Under the pieces are notes generated by a model. That model was not told the DNA's origin. It saw only the letters and a list, made by a program, of their open reading frames with translations, and ran no database searches. This document shows positions 30,659 through 42,537 of a stretch of 64,000 bases of DNA, piece after piece (position 1 is the stretch's first letter; every line of letters starts with the position of its first letter). This DNA is from Meconema thalassinum (lineage: Eukaryota > Arthropoda > Insecta > Orthoptera > Tettigoniidae). The DNA is taken from NCBI GenBank assembly GCA_946902985.2, contig OX336393.1:128616533-128680532 (forward strand). Reading direction: 5' to 3'. The position numbers were made by a program, and so were the translations under genes.

Positions 30659-32169
30659 CAAATAGTTCTTTGAAGAACTATACAGCCTATTTTCATATAT
30701 CCTACTCATGCAAATTGCATCTATCAACATACAAAATTTCAGTTTGAAGGTTGTGATAGATTCGTAGATATTGAGAACCGTCTAAATATTTCAGATGGTC
30801 GCCAGGTTGGAATTTTAATTTTTGTACTATTACATTAAGGTTATTGTGTACGTGTGGTATTCAAACTTCAATCGCATGATTAGAACACAAGAACTAAAAA
30901 CGATATTTTAAAATTTCGCACAGCTGCCATCTTGTGGTTATGCAAACAATTGAAATAAATTAGATGCCAGTGGATTAACTTTTGTATAATAATTTAACGT
31001 GCAACGTTTCACTGCACTCGGATAGATAATTCGCGAGAAACGTCCATTTAAATATTTATACTTCGTGTCGCCACCATGTTGGATTTGTGCTCACCAGGTT
31101 ACTGAAAGTCCTATTGGTGAACATATGTTCATAGCCTCTATGAACATAAAAAATCAGTTTGATTGCTGTAAAAGATTCGTAGATATTGAGACCGTCTAAA
31201 TATTTCGGATGCTCGCCATTTTGGATTGTTATATGTATAGGCCATAGAGTTATGTACCATTCAAGGACAATTATTGCCTAGGTTCATTATTTAAACTTTC
31301 ACTTCGATCGCATGATTACGACACAAGAAATAAAAACTTAATTTAAAAATTTCGCACAGCCACCATCTTGAGGTTATGTAAACAATTGAACTAAATTAGA
31401 TGTGAGTGCATTACCATATGTAAAATCATTTACTGTACAACATTTCACTGCGCTCAGAGACTTAAATCACGAGAAAAGTCTATTAAAATGTTTCAAATTC
31501 GCTTGGCCGCCATGTTCTTTTTGTACTTTACAGGTTTATGAAATTTACACAGATAAACTTGTATCAGTACCCTTTATCACCGTACAAAATTTCAAGGTGA
31601 TATCTGTAAAAGTTTCGGAGATATAGAATGTCAGTGAAATATTCCGCACAGCCACCATTAGGTTATGTAAACAATTGAACTAAATTAGACTCCGTTGCAT
31701 TGCAATGTGTATGAAGATTTGCTGTACTAAGTATCATTACGTTTGGATAGTTCAATCACGAGAAAAGTCTATTTAAATGGCTCAACTTCGCTTGGCCACC
31801 ATGTTGGTTTTGTAGTCACCAGGTTTTTGAAAGTCTCATATGTGAACTTCTATTAGTTCCCTTTATCACCGTACACAATTTCAGGGCGATATCTGTAATA
31901 GTTTCGTAGATACTGAATGCTGGTGAAATATTTCGCACAGCCGCCATGTTGGATTGGTGAGAGACACTACAATTTGAAGGGCACGGTCGGGGTCGGCCAG
32001 AATAGTGTTTATAATCTTACCGAGTTTCATTGTAATCGCTCCAGCCGTTTAGAAATTATTAGGGACACACACACACACACACCTCTCAGACACACGCATA
32101 CAGTACACAGACACACGGACAAAAGGTGATCTCATAAGCCTTTTTTTTTTCATAAAATGAAAATAGGCT
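30659..32169 (-). mobile_element. Z element copy 2, near full length
   Basis: Begins CAAATAGTTCTTTGAAGAACT (terminal hairpin) then ATACAGCCTATTTTCAT. It ends with an (AC)n tract, GGTGATCTCATAAGCC and GAAAATAGGCT, the inverse of AGCCTATTTTC. CCAT boxes (inverse of ATGG) lie at 31074, 31216, 31363, 31510, 31655, 31799 and 31944, with degenerate ones at 30802 and 30927. No coding sequence. Confidence 0.85.
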
Positions 32170-32704
32170 AAAAACAGTCACTAAAGTGCGTGCGGATTGT
32201 TTTGAAAATATGCTTTTTCAGATATCGTTGTCCGTGAAATAAATGTTTCATCAAAATAGAAAAAAGTAGTTCTGAGGTTACTTGCATGGCTGATCACCTT
32301 TAAGACCACAGTAATGTGAGTTGTCGCATGTGACTCACACCAGATAATGATCGAACTGCTAATGGTTTGTCGCGAGGATTATGTATGCTGCATGTTATTA
32401 CTCTATAAAATAAGAACTCACCAGAGACTCCTGAAGGATGTGGCCGCATGTCCTGCCGGGGAAAAAATAACAATAGTAACGCTTTGATGACAACAATAAT
32501 AATCTATTTCCTGTCAGTTAAATGCCATTAAATATCACTTCTAATTTATGTTTAAAACATCTACAAGAAGCTCGCTGGGAGCAAAAACCACTCGTTCAGC
32601 AATGTGATTGTGATAATGTGTTGCCAACTCTGACAGAGGCTTCGTGAACGTGAACTTCTTGATCTTAAAGAATCTTGGTACATAACGTTGGTCAGATATT
32701 TAAA
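32170..32704. other. Unassigned stretch
   Basis: No gene or known repeat recognised. Confidence 0.5.
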
Positions 32705-32960
32705 AGCGTTAAAATCCTTCATTATGCCTTCCTTCGGAGAGGAAGTAAAGCCAGCGGGCCCATGTCATAGACTTATGGGATGTAAAAGAACCTACTACTG
32801 CAATTGGTAGTGTGTAGCAAAATTTGAAGGTTATATTTGGCTGGTTAGAAACGCTCTATCAAGTTCCAACGTTCGCCGCTAGGTGTTAGTGACAGTAGCA
32901 TCTGATAGCCAAAGTGGGAACTACTTGAAATTGAACTTGTTGGGAGCCCTTGGGCGATGA
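32705..32960 (+). repeat. SINE-A family, partial copy
   Basis: Shares TTAAAATCC, TATGCCTTCCTTCGGAGAGG and later AACGTTCGCCGCTAGGTG with full copies, but lacks the tRNA-like head and the tail. From 32961 to 33385 no feature is recognised. Confidence 0.7.
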
Positions 32961-33385
32961 ATTAAAATACCCTGCTTTGGCCATTCGGCTGCAATTCAAA
33001 TATAAATAATGTTGTTCAGACCATTAGAAAAACATATGCTCGGGTATTTCGTCCCAAAAGTTACTTGGGTCGTCTCCAGAGAGGACGCAGTTACATGCAT
33101 TTATATACTCGAGGGAGCTGTTTCGCCCCCTCTGGAAATGGTCCAAGGAATTTTGGGATTAAATGCCAGCTCAAATGCTTTCCTTGTGGTCTAACCGATG
33201 ATGTTTCAACTTGTGAAACTTCATTGTTTGGTTCTTTCTACTGACTTAACGTTTATATGCTTTTCTAGATGATTTGTTAAATCAATTAGACTATCTACCA
33301 AAATTGAGCCCAAATTACGAAACTTAACAAGAATTATCAAGATGATGGCCATCTATAAAAATAAATATTATTATTATAATATTAA

Positions 33386-33755
33386 ATTGACACAATCATC
33401 AAGAGACGCCTCCAATTCTACGGACACCTTGAGAGAATGAACGAGTCAAGATTGACCAGTGTAATCCACAGAGCCAGCTCCTGAAAGAAAACAACATTAC
33501 TGTGGTACCAGCAAGTTAAACAAGATCTGCAAACCTTTAACATCTCTGAATCCGTTTTACAGGACAGACAAGCTTTCCGGAAAATGTTAAAAGACGACCC
33601 ACAGATTAAACTAAAGAGAGGGCAGAGACCAAAGAGGTCAGAAGCAGCTAAACAACTACAAAGTCAGAAAATGAAGGAGCTATGGGCTAGGAAGAAGACT
33701 CATAAGAACGTGAAACCCATCGCAACTCATCAAGCTGAAAACCATTTTCGTTAAC
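33386..33755 (+). pseudogene. LINE C-terminal fragment
   Basis: Translation IIKRRLQFYGHLERMNESRL is the conserved RR..YGH..RM motif after the RT of insect LINEs, followed after a stop by QQVKQDLQTFNISESVLQDR and a Lys/Arg-rich tail (RGQRPKRSEAAKQ). Similar to the C-termini at 58151-58408 and 61949-62485. Ends at an (AAT)n tract. Confidence 0.75.
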
Positions 33756-33788
33756 CTACGTAGTTCATAGTTGGCTCATTTGAAGAAA

Positions 33789-33789
<1 letters not shown>

Positions 33790-33831
<42 letters not shown>
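33790..33831. repeat. (AAT)n microsatellite
   Basis: About 14 AAT units directly after the LINE fragment. A second tract, about 10 units, is at 33961-33992 immediately before the next LINE fragment. Confidence 0.92.
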
Positions 33832-33832
<1 letters not shown>

Positions 33833-33957
33833 GCCTATATTCAACAGAAACTGGACGGAGGATCGCAGAAAAATCCATAGCGAGAATATGAAGCCATTTC
33901 AGGAGGACAAGACAGCAAGGGCAGATACATACCTTGGATGGGCATAACGATGTGAAA

Positions 33958-33992
<35 letters not shown>

Positions 33993-33993
<1 letters not shown>

Positions 33994-34905
33994 TTATTCC
34001 ATGGGCAAATCTTCAGAATGTCTGATGTTCGGCTGACACAGAAAATTTGGAATTTCATGATATCAAAGGCTAAGAAATTGGGATGGTTCCAGGAGTGTTG
34101 GTTGGTTCTTACGTTTAGGGGCTGCGACAACGCGGTCATGTAGCCCCGTGTACTTTGGGTGTGTGTAGAATCTGTCTGATAACTGGTGTTAATTGTGATG
34201 ACTGTATTAGTGTGTGTTATCTGTTTTTTTAATTTAAGTACAGACTGCAACTTAGAATTTTCAAATAGTTCCTACTTTTGCCGTCAAGCGCCACCGTCAA
34301 CGACTACTAGGCCAAGTTCAGAACTTAGCTACTAGACGCCACCACAGTCGGCTCTTGGCAACGAACGTAGAAACCTAAGAGCGTTGTTTACATTCTTAAC
34401 CTATCCAATTTAGCCTCACACAGGTGTAATTAGTGGAAGGTTCTTTAACATGCCATAAATCTGTGACTTGGGACCACCGGCTTTACTTCCCCTCCGAAGG
34501 AAGGCATACTGAGGGATTTTAACGCTCTTAAAAATCCGACGGCTTCGGCCGGGTTTGAACCCGCTATCTTGGGCATAGAAGCTCAGCATGCTACCGACTA
34601 CGCAACCGAAGCCGCTGTTCCAAGAGTGTAATAACGATCTTACAGAAATTGGTATTCCGAAGGATAACATTCTGAGCAGGAATAAATTTAGACAAATTAT
34701 CAAAAACTACCAGGGTTTTGAGATAGGGGCAGAACCCAAAAGGTGGATGGAACCTCTTTCAGAAGATTGGAAGAAGGCACTGAAAGATGGTATCAAGAGA
34801 TACTAGCACGACATTAAAGCTGGCAGACGAACAAGAGTTATACACAGAAAATGACACTGAGTGTTAACACGTAGTCCACAGTGGCTCAATTAAAAGTAAA
34901 AAATA
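33993..34905 (+). pseudogene. LINE-B C-terminal fragment, split by a SINE
   Basis: Left part (33993-34098) LFHGQIFRMSDVRL..KIW..KKLGWFQEC and right part (34618-34905) NNDLTEIGIPKDNILSRNKF, then IIKNYQGFEIGAEPKRW and LSEDWKKALKDGIKRY match the end of the LINE-B protein at 59710-60213. They are one coding piece separated by SINE-A. The 3' untranslated end GTGGCTCAATT..AAAAATAA also matches LINE-B. Confidence 0.85.
34099..34617 (-). repeat. SINE-A copy 2, full length
   Basis: Minus-strand tRNA-like head CTTCGGTTGCGTAGTCGG and B-box CGGGTTCAAACCCGG, followed by the SINE-A body. Flanked by TTCCAGGAGTGT (34087-34098) and TTCCAAGAGTGT (34618-34629), a 12-bp duplication with one mismatch, inside the LINE-B fragment. 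The 96-codon frame in it is a shadow. Confidence 0.92.
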
Positions 34906-34909
34906 ACAA

Positions 34910-35125
34910 TGATATTATTGGTTTTACGTCTTTCAAACTATTGTGGCTTTTAGAGACGTCGGGGTGCCGGAATTAAGACCCGATAGGAATCATTAACGTG
35001 CCAGTAAATCTGACACGGCTCCCTCGCATTCGCCAACCCAAAAATGCCAACTGACTGTGGCAGGATTTGATCCTACAGCCTTAAGCACAGCAGGTGAGAA
35101 GGTTACCGTTGCGACAAGTTTATGA
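34910..35125 (-). repeat. SINE-C (tRNA-derived) copy
   Basis: Minus strand: B-box-like TAGGATCAAATCCTGCC, a body ending GGCACCCCGACGTCTCT, and an A-rich end AAAGACGTAAAACCAATAAT. A different family from SINE-A and SINE-B. Confidence 0.75.
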
Positions 35126-35391
35126 CGGTTTACTTCGTTTTTGGAGGGCAGTGACTGTTAGTGGGTGTCCTTGTAGTTTTGGTAGTGTTTTGTAGAGCAA
35201 TTTGTCTTATTTAGGTTTGGATCTGATAATGTTCGCTTGACAAGCGAAACATGTCATCCCTTAGTTTTCTCCCTCTTCTCTAGTCCAAAACAAATATAGG
35301 TTTCTTGACATGTAATATGTTCAGGTTATTTTTCTCATGTCCCAGTAATTGGGATTGTATTGTGTTCACCGTAATATCAATGACCACGATT

Positions 35392-36515
35392 TAAAATTAG
35401 TTACATAAAATCCACCTAGTCAATAGGCCTACATATAAAATTCATTTTTATTTATTTAAAAAGTGTACAATTATTTCGAGTCATATATTTGAACTCATCT
35501 TCAGCACTTGTAACATAATAGTGTAAACATTGCTAAGATATGCTTATTTATCTATACTAGTGTATAAAAATGAGATGGTGTGTGTGTCTCAATCACGAAA
35601 GAATCACTGATCGGATTTACATGAAATTTTACATGGAAGTAGATGATTTACCTGGTTAACATATAGGCTACTTTTGATTTCGATACTTTGCACTATTTAA
35701 AGATGGCGACCATTTTAGTGACGTCACTGCACTCTTTGGTTTCGAACTTTAATATTTCCATTTAAAATAAAAAGAGAATGCTAAGAAATAGCGAACTTTT
35801 GATGGAATGTATGTGGTTTGAAATTTAATTTTCTTTCCGAAAGGTCCTTATCACATTTCGTGTATCTCCAACGGTTATCGAGTGAAACCTAACTTTGTGC
35901 TATAAAACACGGTCAACGCCTAGCGGTGTAGTTGGACAAAATGTTGCATCCTTACTCTCCCTCCACGCAGCACCTCGCCTGTTTTATCTGTCACCTTCAC
36001 ATTTTAATTTATTTATGATCCGTAGCGAAGCACGGGTACTTCAACTACTAATTTCTAAGACTTTTCTTTAAAAATGCACTTAGGAATACTCGACCCCATT
36101 GTACACTAACAAATAATATCTTTGAGCTGACACTTCATAACAAGACCTATAGTTCCGTCTTGACACATCCATTCTCAAAGGCTGTTGAATTGAAGTCTCC
36201 CTACATCATATAGGCCCTACTACACAAGAAAGAAGATGCGATGTTTTTACCTTAAGCATGGCCATGTAATTCTCAACGAAGATAATGAACTATCTGAACA
36301 AGGGAGAAAAAAGAAGTTTAACCTAAATGCATATTTTAAGAACGGTTTTATAAATTATAAATAAGCTTAAGTTATCTTAGCATTGTTTACTCTACTATGA
36401 TACAAGCACCGAAGATGAGTTCAAAAATAGGACTCGAAACAATTGTACACTGTTTTTTTTATTTAAGGAACAATTTTATATGTATTGACCAAGTGGAATT
36501 ATATGTACTAATTTT
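35392..36515. mobile_element. Foldback element with about 140-bp inverted repeats, split by a Helitron
   Basis: Left arm from AAAATTAGTTACATAAAATC through GTACAATTATTTCGAGTC and GAACTCATCTTC, up to GCTAAGATATGCTTATTTA. Its inverse lies at 36380-36515. The arms are imperfect, about 80-85% by eye. The small Helitron at 35551-36051 inserted into the left arm. No coding sequence. Confidence 0.75.
35551..36051 (+). mobile_element. 501-bp non-autonomous Helitron
   Basis: Starts TCTATACTAGTGTATAAAAA after an A. Ends with hairpin CCGTAGCGAAGCACGGGTA and ACTACTAA before a T, fitting 5' TC, 3' CTRR and A/T insertion. No helicase remnant. A different family from the Helitrons at 4596 and 22144. Confidence 0.8.
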
Positions 36516-37286
36516 ATACTAACTGGTAGTCAATATGCAACAATAACAACAAAAGAAACCAATTATTGTCTTTTTAAGCTTATAATGACCACGATGTCAC
36601 AAAACCTCTAAATTAAGAACAACAACTTTTTGTGTGAATTTTGACTGTGATTTGTTCTATATCTAGCATAATCTAAAATGTCAATATTAAATTACTTTCC
36701 CTTGGGAAAATCCTCCAACTTTGCCATTTTTCCTACTGCAAATTTAACAATAGGCTAATTAGTTACCCGTTTACAGCAATTATTTCACTGCATGAAGATG
36801 AAATGTCTGTAACATAACACGTTGTTCTTTGATTTCTATCAAATGGTATGTTCTTGTTTTTTAATGAAAACCGAAGGATTTATTAAAACAAGTCTTGCAT
36901 GATAATGTGGAGAGAAATCGATTAGTTCTGGCAGCTTTTTGTGTGTGTTAATAGCAGGTGCAAGGTGATCAGATGCGAGTCTCTGGTCGCGGCTGGACGC
37001 ACACGATAAGTTGGGCCCTTTTGGCGAGAGGCTTCACAAGAACGAGCGATAAATCGTGGAGTTAGAAGAAGAGTGAAATGCCGACAGAAGCGTCTAACTC
37101 CTCCAGACCCTAATGGAGATGATAGAACCTGATATCCGCCCAACACGGTCAGTATTAAGGAACGCCTCTCTTTGGATCAACAGAGTAGTTCGGGGCACAC
37201 GCGGGCATTACATTTTATTACGTTCAGTTCACGATCATGGGGCAGGGTGAGCTTGAGTAAGCTTTTCTAGCTGCGGTGCTGTATTA
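36516..37286. other. Unassigned stretch
   Basis: No gene or repeat recognised. The minus-strand frame at 36922-37146 has no family resemblance. Confidence 0.5.
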
Positions 37287-37287
37287 C

Positions 37288-37344
<57 letters not shown>
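37287..37344. repeat. (AAT)n microsatellite at the truncated start of a LINE
   Basis: About 19 AAT units. The ATGGATGAC that follows directly encodes the MDD of an RT YMDD box. Confidence 0.93.
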
Positions 37345-37345
<1 letters not shown>

Positions 37346-38840
37346 TGGATGACATAAAAGTATATGCACCCTCTGAAAAGCATATAGATAATCTGATAGT
37401 TATCACAGCTTCCTTTTCTACAGATATCGGTTATGTCCTTTGGGTTGGATAAATGTCGTACTCTTACTCTCCGACAGGGAAAGTTAGAAGCCCGAGGATT
37501 TGTATTCGAAAATCGATGTCTCAATCAGCCCTTGGAAGTAACTGAGAGTTACAAATATCTTGGTTTCCAACAGTCAAAGAGAATTGATCACAAGATCAAT
37601 AAGGATCAAACAGTAGCGACGTACAATCAACGTCTCAACAAGATTCTGAAATCCAAGTTGAATGGAAGGAACATCTTCAAGGCCATCAATACATATGCAT
37701 TTCCAGTTCTGACTTACACGTTTGTGATAGTAAAATGGACACAGACAGACCTAGAAAATATTCTTATTAAGACGCGCACCACCTTAACGAAACATAGATG
37801 TCTGCACCCGAAGTCAGCAGTTGAACGACTGACTTTGCCACGCCAGAGAGGTGGACGCGCGCTTACTGATATCATACACCTACATGCCAAGCAGGTGAAG
37901 AATCTTCAGGCCTACTTTTTGAACAAGACGAACTCTCCCCTGCATCAGGCTGTTATTAAGGTGGATGACAAATACACGCCATTGGACCTTCTCCATGCCA
38001 GGGATGTGCAGCTAGCTACGTCAGAAGAGCACATAACCAACAAGCTTCAACAGTGGACTCAGAAAGCTCTGCACGGTCTTCATTCGTATGATCTCAGTCA
38101 AGAATATGTCGACATACATGCGTCGAACAGCTGGCAGACCCATGCGGATCTATATCCTGAGACTGAGGGGTTCATGATCGCGATACAAGATCAAGTAGTG
38201 TCAACAAAGAACTACCTAAAATACATCATTAAGACATACATGCCAGATGACAAATGTAGGAGATGCCATCACGAATCGGAGACCATCCAGCATATCACAG
38301 GAGGCTGTACAACAATTCCATCTACGTACTCCTTGAAGAGGCATGACCAAGTAGCCAAGATAATCCACCTAAACCTGGCAAAGATTCACGCCTGAAGTAA
38401 TAATGTTCTACCATACTATCAATATATTCCTGATGCTGTTCTGGAGAACTATACACACGAGCTACTCTGGGACAAGTCAGTGATCACAGATAGACTTATA
38501 TCAGCAAACAGGCCAGACATTATTCTTATTGATAAAGGGCAGAATAAAACTCTTCTAATAGGTATCGCAGTTCCTAACTCGCATATTATCCAGCACAGTT
38601 AAGCTGAGAAAGTGACGAAATACATGCCTCTGGCTGAAGAGATCCTACAGATGTGGCGACAGGAATTTGTTACTGTATTGCCTATCATAATCTCTTCCAC
38701 AGGGATCATACCGAAGTCACTGAAGGCCAACCTCGATAAATTGGGGATCCACCATAATCTGTATACGAGAATGCAGAAAGTAGTTATTTTAGAGACCTGC
38801 CCCATAGTTCGTTCGTTCCTCAGCCTACCAGTTTAGAGAA
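37343..38840 (+). pseudogene. REL-endonuclease LINE (R2/R4-like), C-terminal half
   Basis: Starts at the RT active site (MDDIKVYAPSEKHIDNLIV), continues in the long frame 37433-38395 (MSFGLDKCRTLTLRQG, YKYLGFQ, INTYAFPVLTYTF, ERLTLPRQRGGRAL) and reaches the zinc knuckle CRRCHHESETIQHITGGC. After a frameshift near 38396 come the restriction-like endonuclease motifs ANRPDIILID and IGIAVPNSH, a stop at 38600-38602, and TGIIPKSLKANL plus QKVVILETCPIVRSFL. This order (RT, CCHC, PD..D endonuclease) identifies the R2/R4/NeSL-type group, which usually insert at specific sites. Everything upstream of the YMDD box is missing. Not functional. Confidence 0.85.
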
Positions 38841-38925
38841 CACCACTCCATCTTGCAACAAATGCCAATAAAATTGTACCCAACGATATGGTGAACTTAT
38901 GAGAAATAATAATTAGAATAAGAAT

Positions 38926-38985
38926 ATAATGATCACAGATAGACCTATATCTGCAAACATGCCAGACATTATTCTTATTCTGTTG
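38926..38985 (+). repeat. Short duplicate of the LINE endonuclease region
   Basis: ATGATCACAGATAGACCTAT through CAGACATTATTCTTATT repeats 38484-38537 with a few changes. A fragment of a second copy of the same LINE. Nothing recognised from 38986 to 39589. Confidence 0.75.
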
Positions 38986-39589
38986 CGTAAACTGTTTCGA
39001 CCAATTGCATGCATAATATAGCTTTGGGGCTATTAGGCGAATGAAACTTTAAAAACCAATATTTCGAGACAAATACTTGTCCCTTTATCAAGGTTTGTCA
39101 AGAGAGAAGGAAAGGAATGAGTAAACAATGGCATAGCCTCCATAGATAAATGGTATAAGATAGCAAGTCATGACGAAACAAATACAGTAGTTACTCGACC
39201 AGCTGAGACATTTCACAACTGGTATGATTCGGGAGACGCTTGAAATAAGTAAACAACCACACAACTTTAATAGAGGTGATGGTTATCCCTTGAGTAAATC
39301 ATGGCCCTCTATAGTTCCATTACCAACATCTTCTTGGTCTCAGGAGGTCATGGAGTAACTATTTCTCTAAAATCACGTGAGTCGTGGACTTCTTTTTTTT
39401 CTGGGATACCGTACTAATATTTGCATCATTGGCTAGTTTTCTTAAAGATGGATACTTAGTATTGGCTTATTAGTAAGAAATTGGACTTATTGCTTGATCC
39501 AATAAACCTTCATTTAAGCAGGCAGTAACTTCATCTTCAACAGAAAGCTGCTGGATTGGTTGTTGTAAAAGAAGTTAGGAGCACAGGGA

Positions 39590-39800
39590 GTAAATTTTGT
39601 TTTCGGTCGATGTGTGTAAAATTCTTGAAACCATTTCCATTTAGTTGCCTTTTGCCTTTTGAAATTCCAGATGTTCTTAGTCGGTTCTCAGTCATACGGA
39701 AGATGTGCCCATAGAACAGCAATCAATTCTTTTTGTTGGACGACGTTATTGGTTCTATCTTAGTGTATAGTTCGTCGCCGGATATCAATCGTACCCATCT
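39590..39800 (-). pseudogene. LINE-B family fragment
   Basis: Minus strand: LLFYGHIFRMTENRLRTSGI, then a KGKRQLNGNGFKNF region, matching LLFYGHIFRMINDRRTKKIG at 59890. A short relic. Confidence 0.75.
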
Positions 39801-40069
39801 CTTGTCTATTTATTTTGATTAGGCTACATGAAAACAACACATTACTGTTCCGTCGTTGAATCTGAAGTGACTTTCGCTTGTAAAACTCTATTTAATTTGA
39901 CTATCAAATCAACGACAGATCAACTGCCGAAGGTTGACAGAAGGATAATCGGAACAATCATTAATAAAATACACGAGGTGGATGGACAATGGAGATTGTT
40001 GCCTAATGCAGTTGTCTACCGGGAAAGTGCTTCCATAATAGACACAATAATACACAGGAGAGTTCCCCT

Positions 40070-40717
40070 TTCCTGTCATTTATCGAGATTACATGACAAC
40101 AGACTACTAAAATTCTCCTTAAAATGTTCTTACTTGTCTCCTTTATATGATCTACTTTCCTGGTTACAAGTAGAATAACAAAGGAACCAGCACATATGTA
40201 CACTCATCTATCGACTTTTCAATGAAAGTATACCTCACTATCTCTCTTGTCATTTTCGTTTTCTTTCTTCCTTTCATGATCATCACACGCGATCTGGATC
40301 TATAATTGCAATTCCTCTACATAATTCATCTGCCTTCAGTCACTCTTTCCTCGTGTCGAGAACTAGAATTTGGAATAATTGTCCTCGTGAAGTTAGAAAT
40401 TGTACATCCGTAACAACTCCCAAACGTGCATGTAAACATTTCCTCTTGAATTCGTAGACCAACTAGAACAATTTGTGTATAAATGTGTGAGTGAATGACC
40501 ATTGTAAAACTCCGTGTGTTGTTATTACTGTATGTAATTTGTATAGCTTAGTTAATATCACGCAGTAGCCAATTTAATTCTAGTATTTAAATTTTCCTAG
40601 TATTTAAGTTTGGTAGGTTAAGAATAACATATGTGAGTATTCATGTAAGTTGCATTGTGTGTTGTTAAGTGTAAGAGAGGGCCTGGAGCCCTAACTACGC
40701 CACAATAAAGACACCAA

Positions 40718-40748
<31 letters not shown>

Positions 40749-40750
40749 AA
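40070..40750 (+). pseudogene. LINE 3' end of CR1/Jockey-like type with (AAAT)n tail
   Basis: The plus frame reads LSPLYDLLSWLQVE, a stop, then HICTLIYRLFNESIPHYLSC, HTRSGSIIAIPLHNSSAFSH and SRTRIWNNCPREVRN. This is the region after the RT in CR1/Jockey-like elements (the HNSS..SHSF..S..R.WN.LP pattern). The 3' end carries GCCTGGAGCCCTAACTACGC, AATAAAG and an AAATAAAT tail at 40709-40748. Truncated at the 5' side. Confidence 0.7.
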
Positions 40751-42352
40751 CAACTATTTAACTACTGTACTTTTGGAAAAGTAAAACCAAAAATAATTGG
40801 TTCAAAGAAGTTAAAATTAATTTAGATGAGTTGGATATTACAATGCAACAAATTGCAAATAGACAAGAAAAAAAGATTCTGAAGAACAAACACTTAAAAC
40901 TTTAACTAAAAATTAATCAAAGAAAACAATATGTTATTACTGTATGTAATTTCTATATCTTAGTTAATATGAGGAAAGGGCAGACAGGTCAGCGAGAATG
41001 AAGAGGTTTTAGGAGAGGAGGAAGATGACAGCTAAATTCCCTGTCAATCCGTAGATGACTTAAATGTAATTGGTTTGATTTAAGTGCTCCAATGTGGACG
41101 TAAACTTTGTAAATAAATGAAACATCACATTATTTCAAGAACGTAATGTCGGCTTATGCAACAGTGGATTCAGGTAAGCATCAACATCTGAGAAATTAAT
41201 TACAGTTTTGATTTTTTAGTAAAAGTGATCTGGCGGGAGGAATATTTCTATTCATGATTACTGTTCACGTGTTCGCCGATATCTCTCATCTCCCATAGGC
41301 TGTGAGCCATGACCATAGCTCCCTCTGGCGGCAGATTCATCGGCAATTACAATGTTTGGTTCGTAAAATAGCTCAGCTCATCATGTGCAGGAATTTTCTG
41401 TGGCTTGATAACTTGAAATTGATGATCATGTCGACATACGAGGCGTTTCTAAACGAGATGTTTACCAGTATAGCCTCTGATGTTAATCTTATTATAGTTC
41501 CTTATTTGTCAATTAATGTAAGTAATTATCCTTTTTACCTTTTTTCGGTCCCAGATGTTGTGGTTATCAGCTCAGTGTTCTTGAGTATGTGTTCAATTTG
41601 TCTGATAACCTGTGTTTCTCTGTTGACTGTAGTACTGTTTGTACTTGTAATTTTAGGGTCGATAATATGGTCCGTGACCCGAACTTGATACAAGGTACTA
41701 TCCCTTCATTTGTCTGCTAACTGTTTTAAAATCCTGACAGAAAACAACTCCCTCGGGAAGGCTTAATCTGGACACTAACGTGTATACATTAATTCAGAAG
41801 GCAGTAATTTAGTTTCCTTGTTCAATTCTTAATGTCTTGGACATCGCTGTCATCGAATCCATGTTGTTGGAGGTGTGCAGAATGTGTCAGATAACCTGTG
41901 TTCATACAACCACTATCTGTATTACAGTCAGGTCGCGGAGTGTTCGGCTTTGACATTTCTCATGAGGGAGGAAGACAGCGTTGCCGGTTCTGTACTACGA
42001 AATATAAAACAACGTGGACTACATAAAATATTTCACATGTTTATAAATGAATTTGGATGAACCGCTGAACATATTACTAAAGTAATATACTTACACAGTT
42101 AACCGGTAACTGTGCACCCACAAGACAAAAAAAAACCTTCACTAACACACACAGCAACAGAAGAGAGCCTTGGAGACATCGAGCTAAATTTAAAGACTGA
42201 CTTACCGGGAAAACCGCTGATTGGTATAGGTGACAACATTCTTCATGGTAGTAAGTTAAGTGACTTCGCCAACATAGGCGGAATTCCACTGCGATCGAAC
42301 AATTTAGGTTTTGCAACCGCAAAATGTCGGAATAACAAAATGATGTATAAAA
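40751..42352. other. Mostly unassigned stretch
   Basis: 40930-40975 repeats part of the preceding LINE 3' untranslated region (TTATTACTGTATGTAATTT..). Otherwise no recognised gene or element. Frames at 41302-41688 and 42112-42405 show no family features. Confidence 0.45.
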
Positions 42353-42537
42353 CAAGTAGTTCCGTGAAGAACTCTACATCCTATTTTCATACATCCTACT
42401 TATGATAACTTCCACTATCAACATACAAAATTTCAGTTTGATTGCTATAATAGATTCGTAGATATTCAGAGCCGTCTAAATATTTCGGATGGTCGCCATG
42501 TTGGATTGATAAATGTATAGGCCATAGAGTCATGTAC

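Noticed and set aside
33009..33194. Short frame in 32961-33385 with a GATGTTTCAAC..GTGAAACTTC palindrome
   Set aside because: Palindrome too short to define an element and the frame has no recognised features.
41302..41688. 128-codon frame with hydrophobic segments (VVVISSVFLSMCS...)
   Set aside because: Could suggest a membrane protein, but the AT/GT-rich composition explains the hydrophobic residues and no family is recognised.
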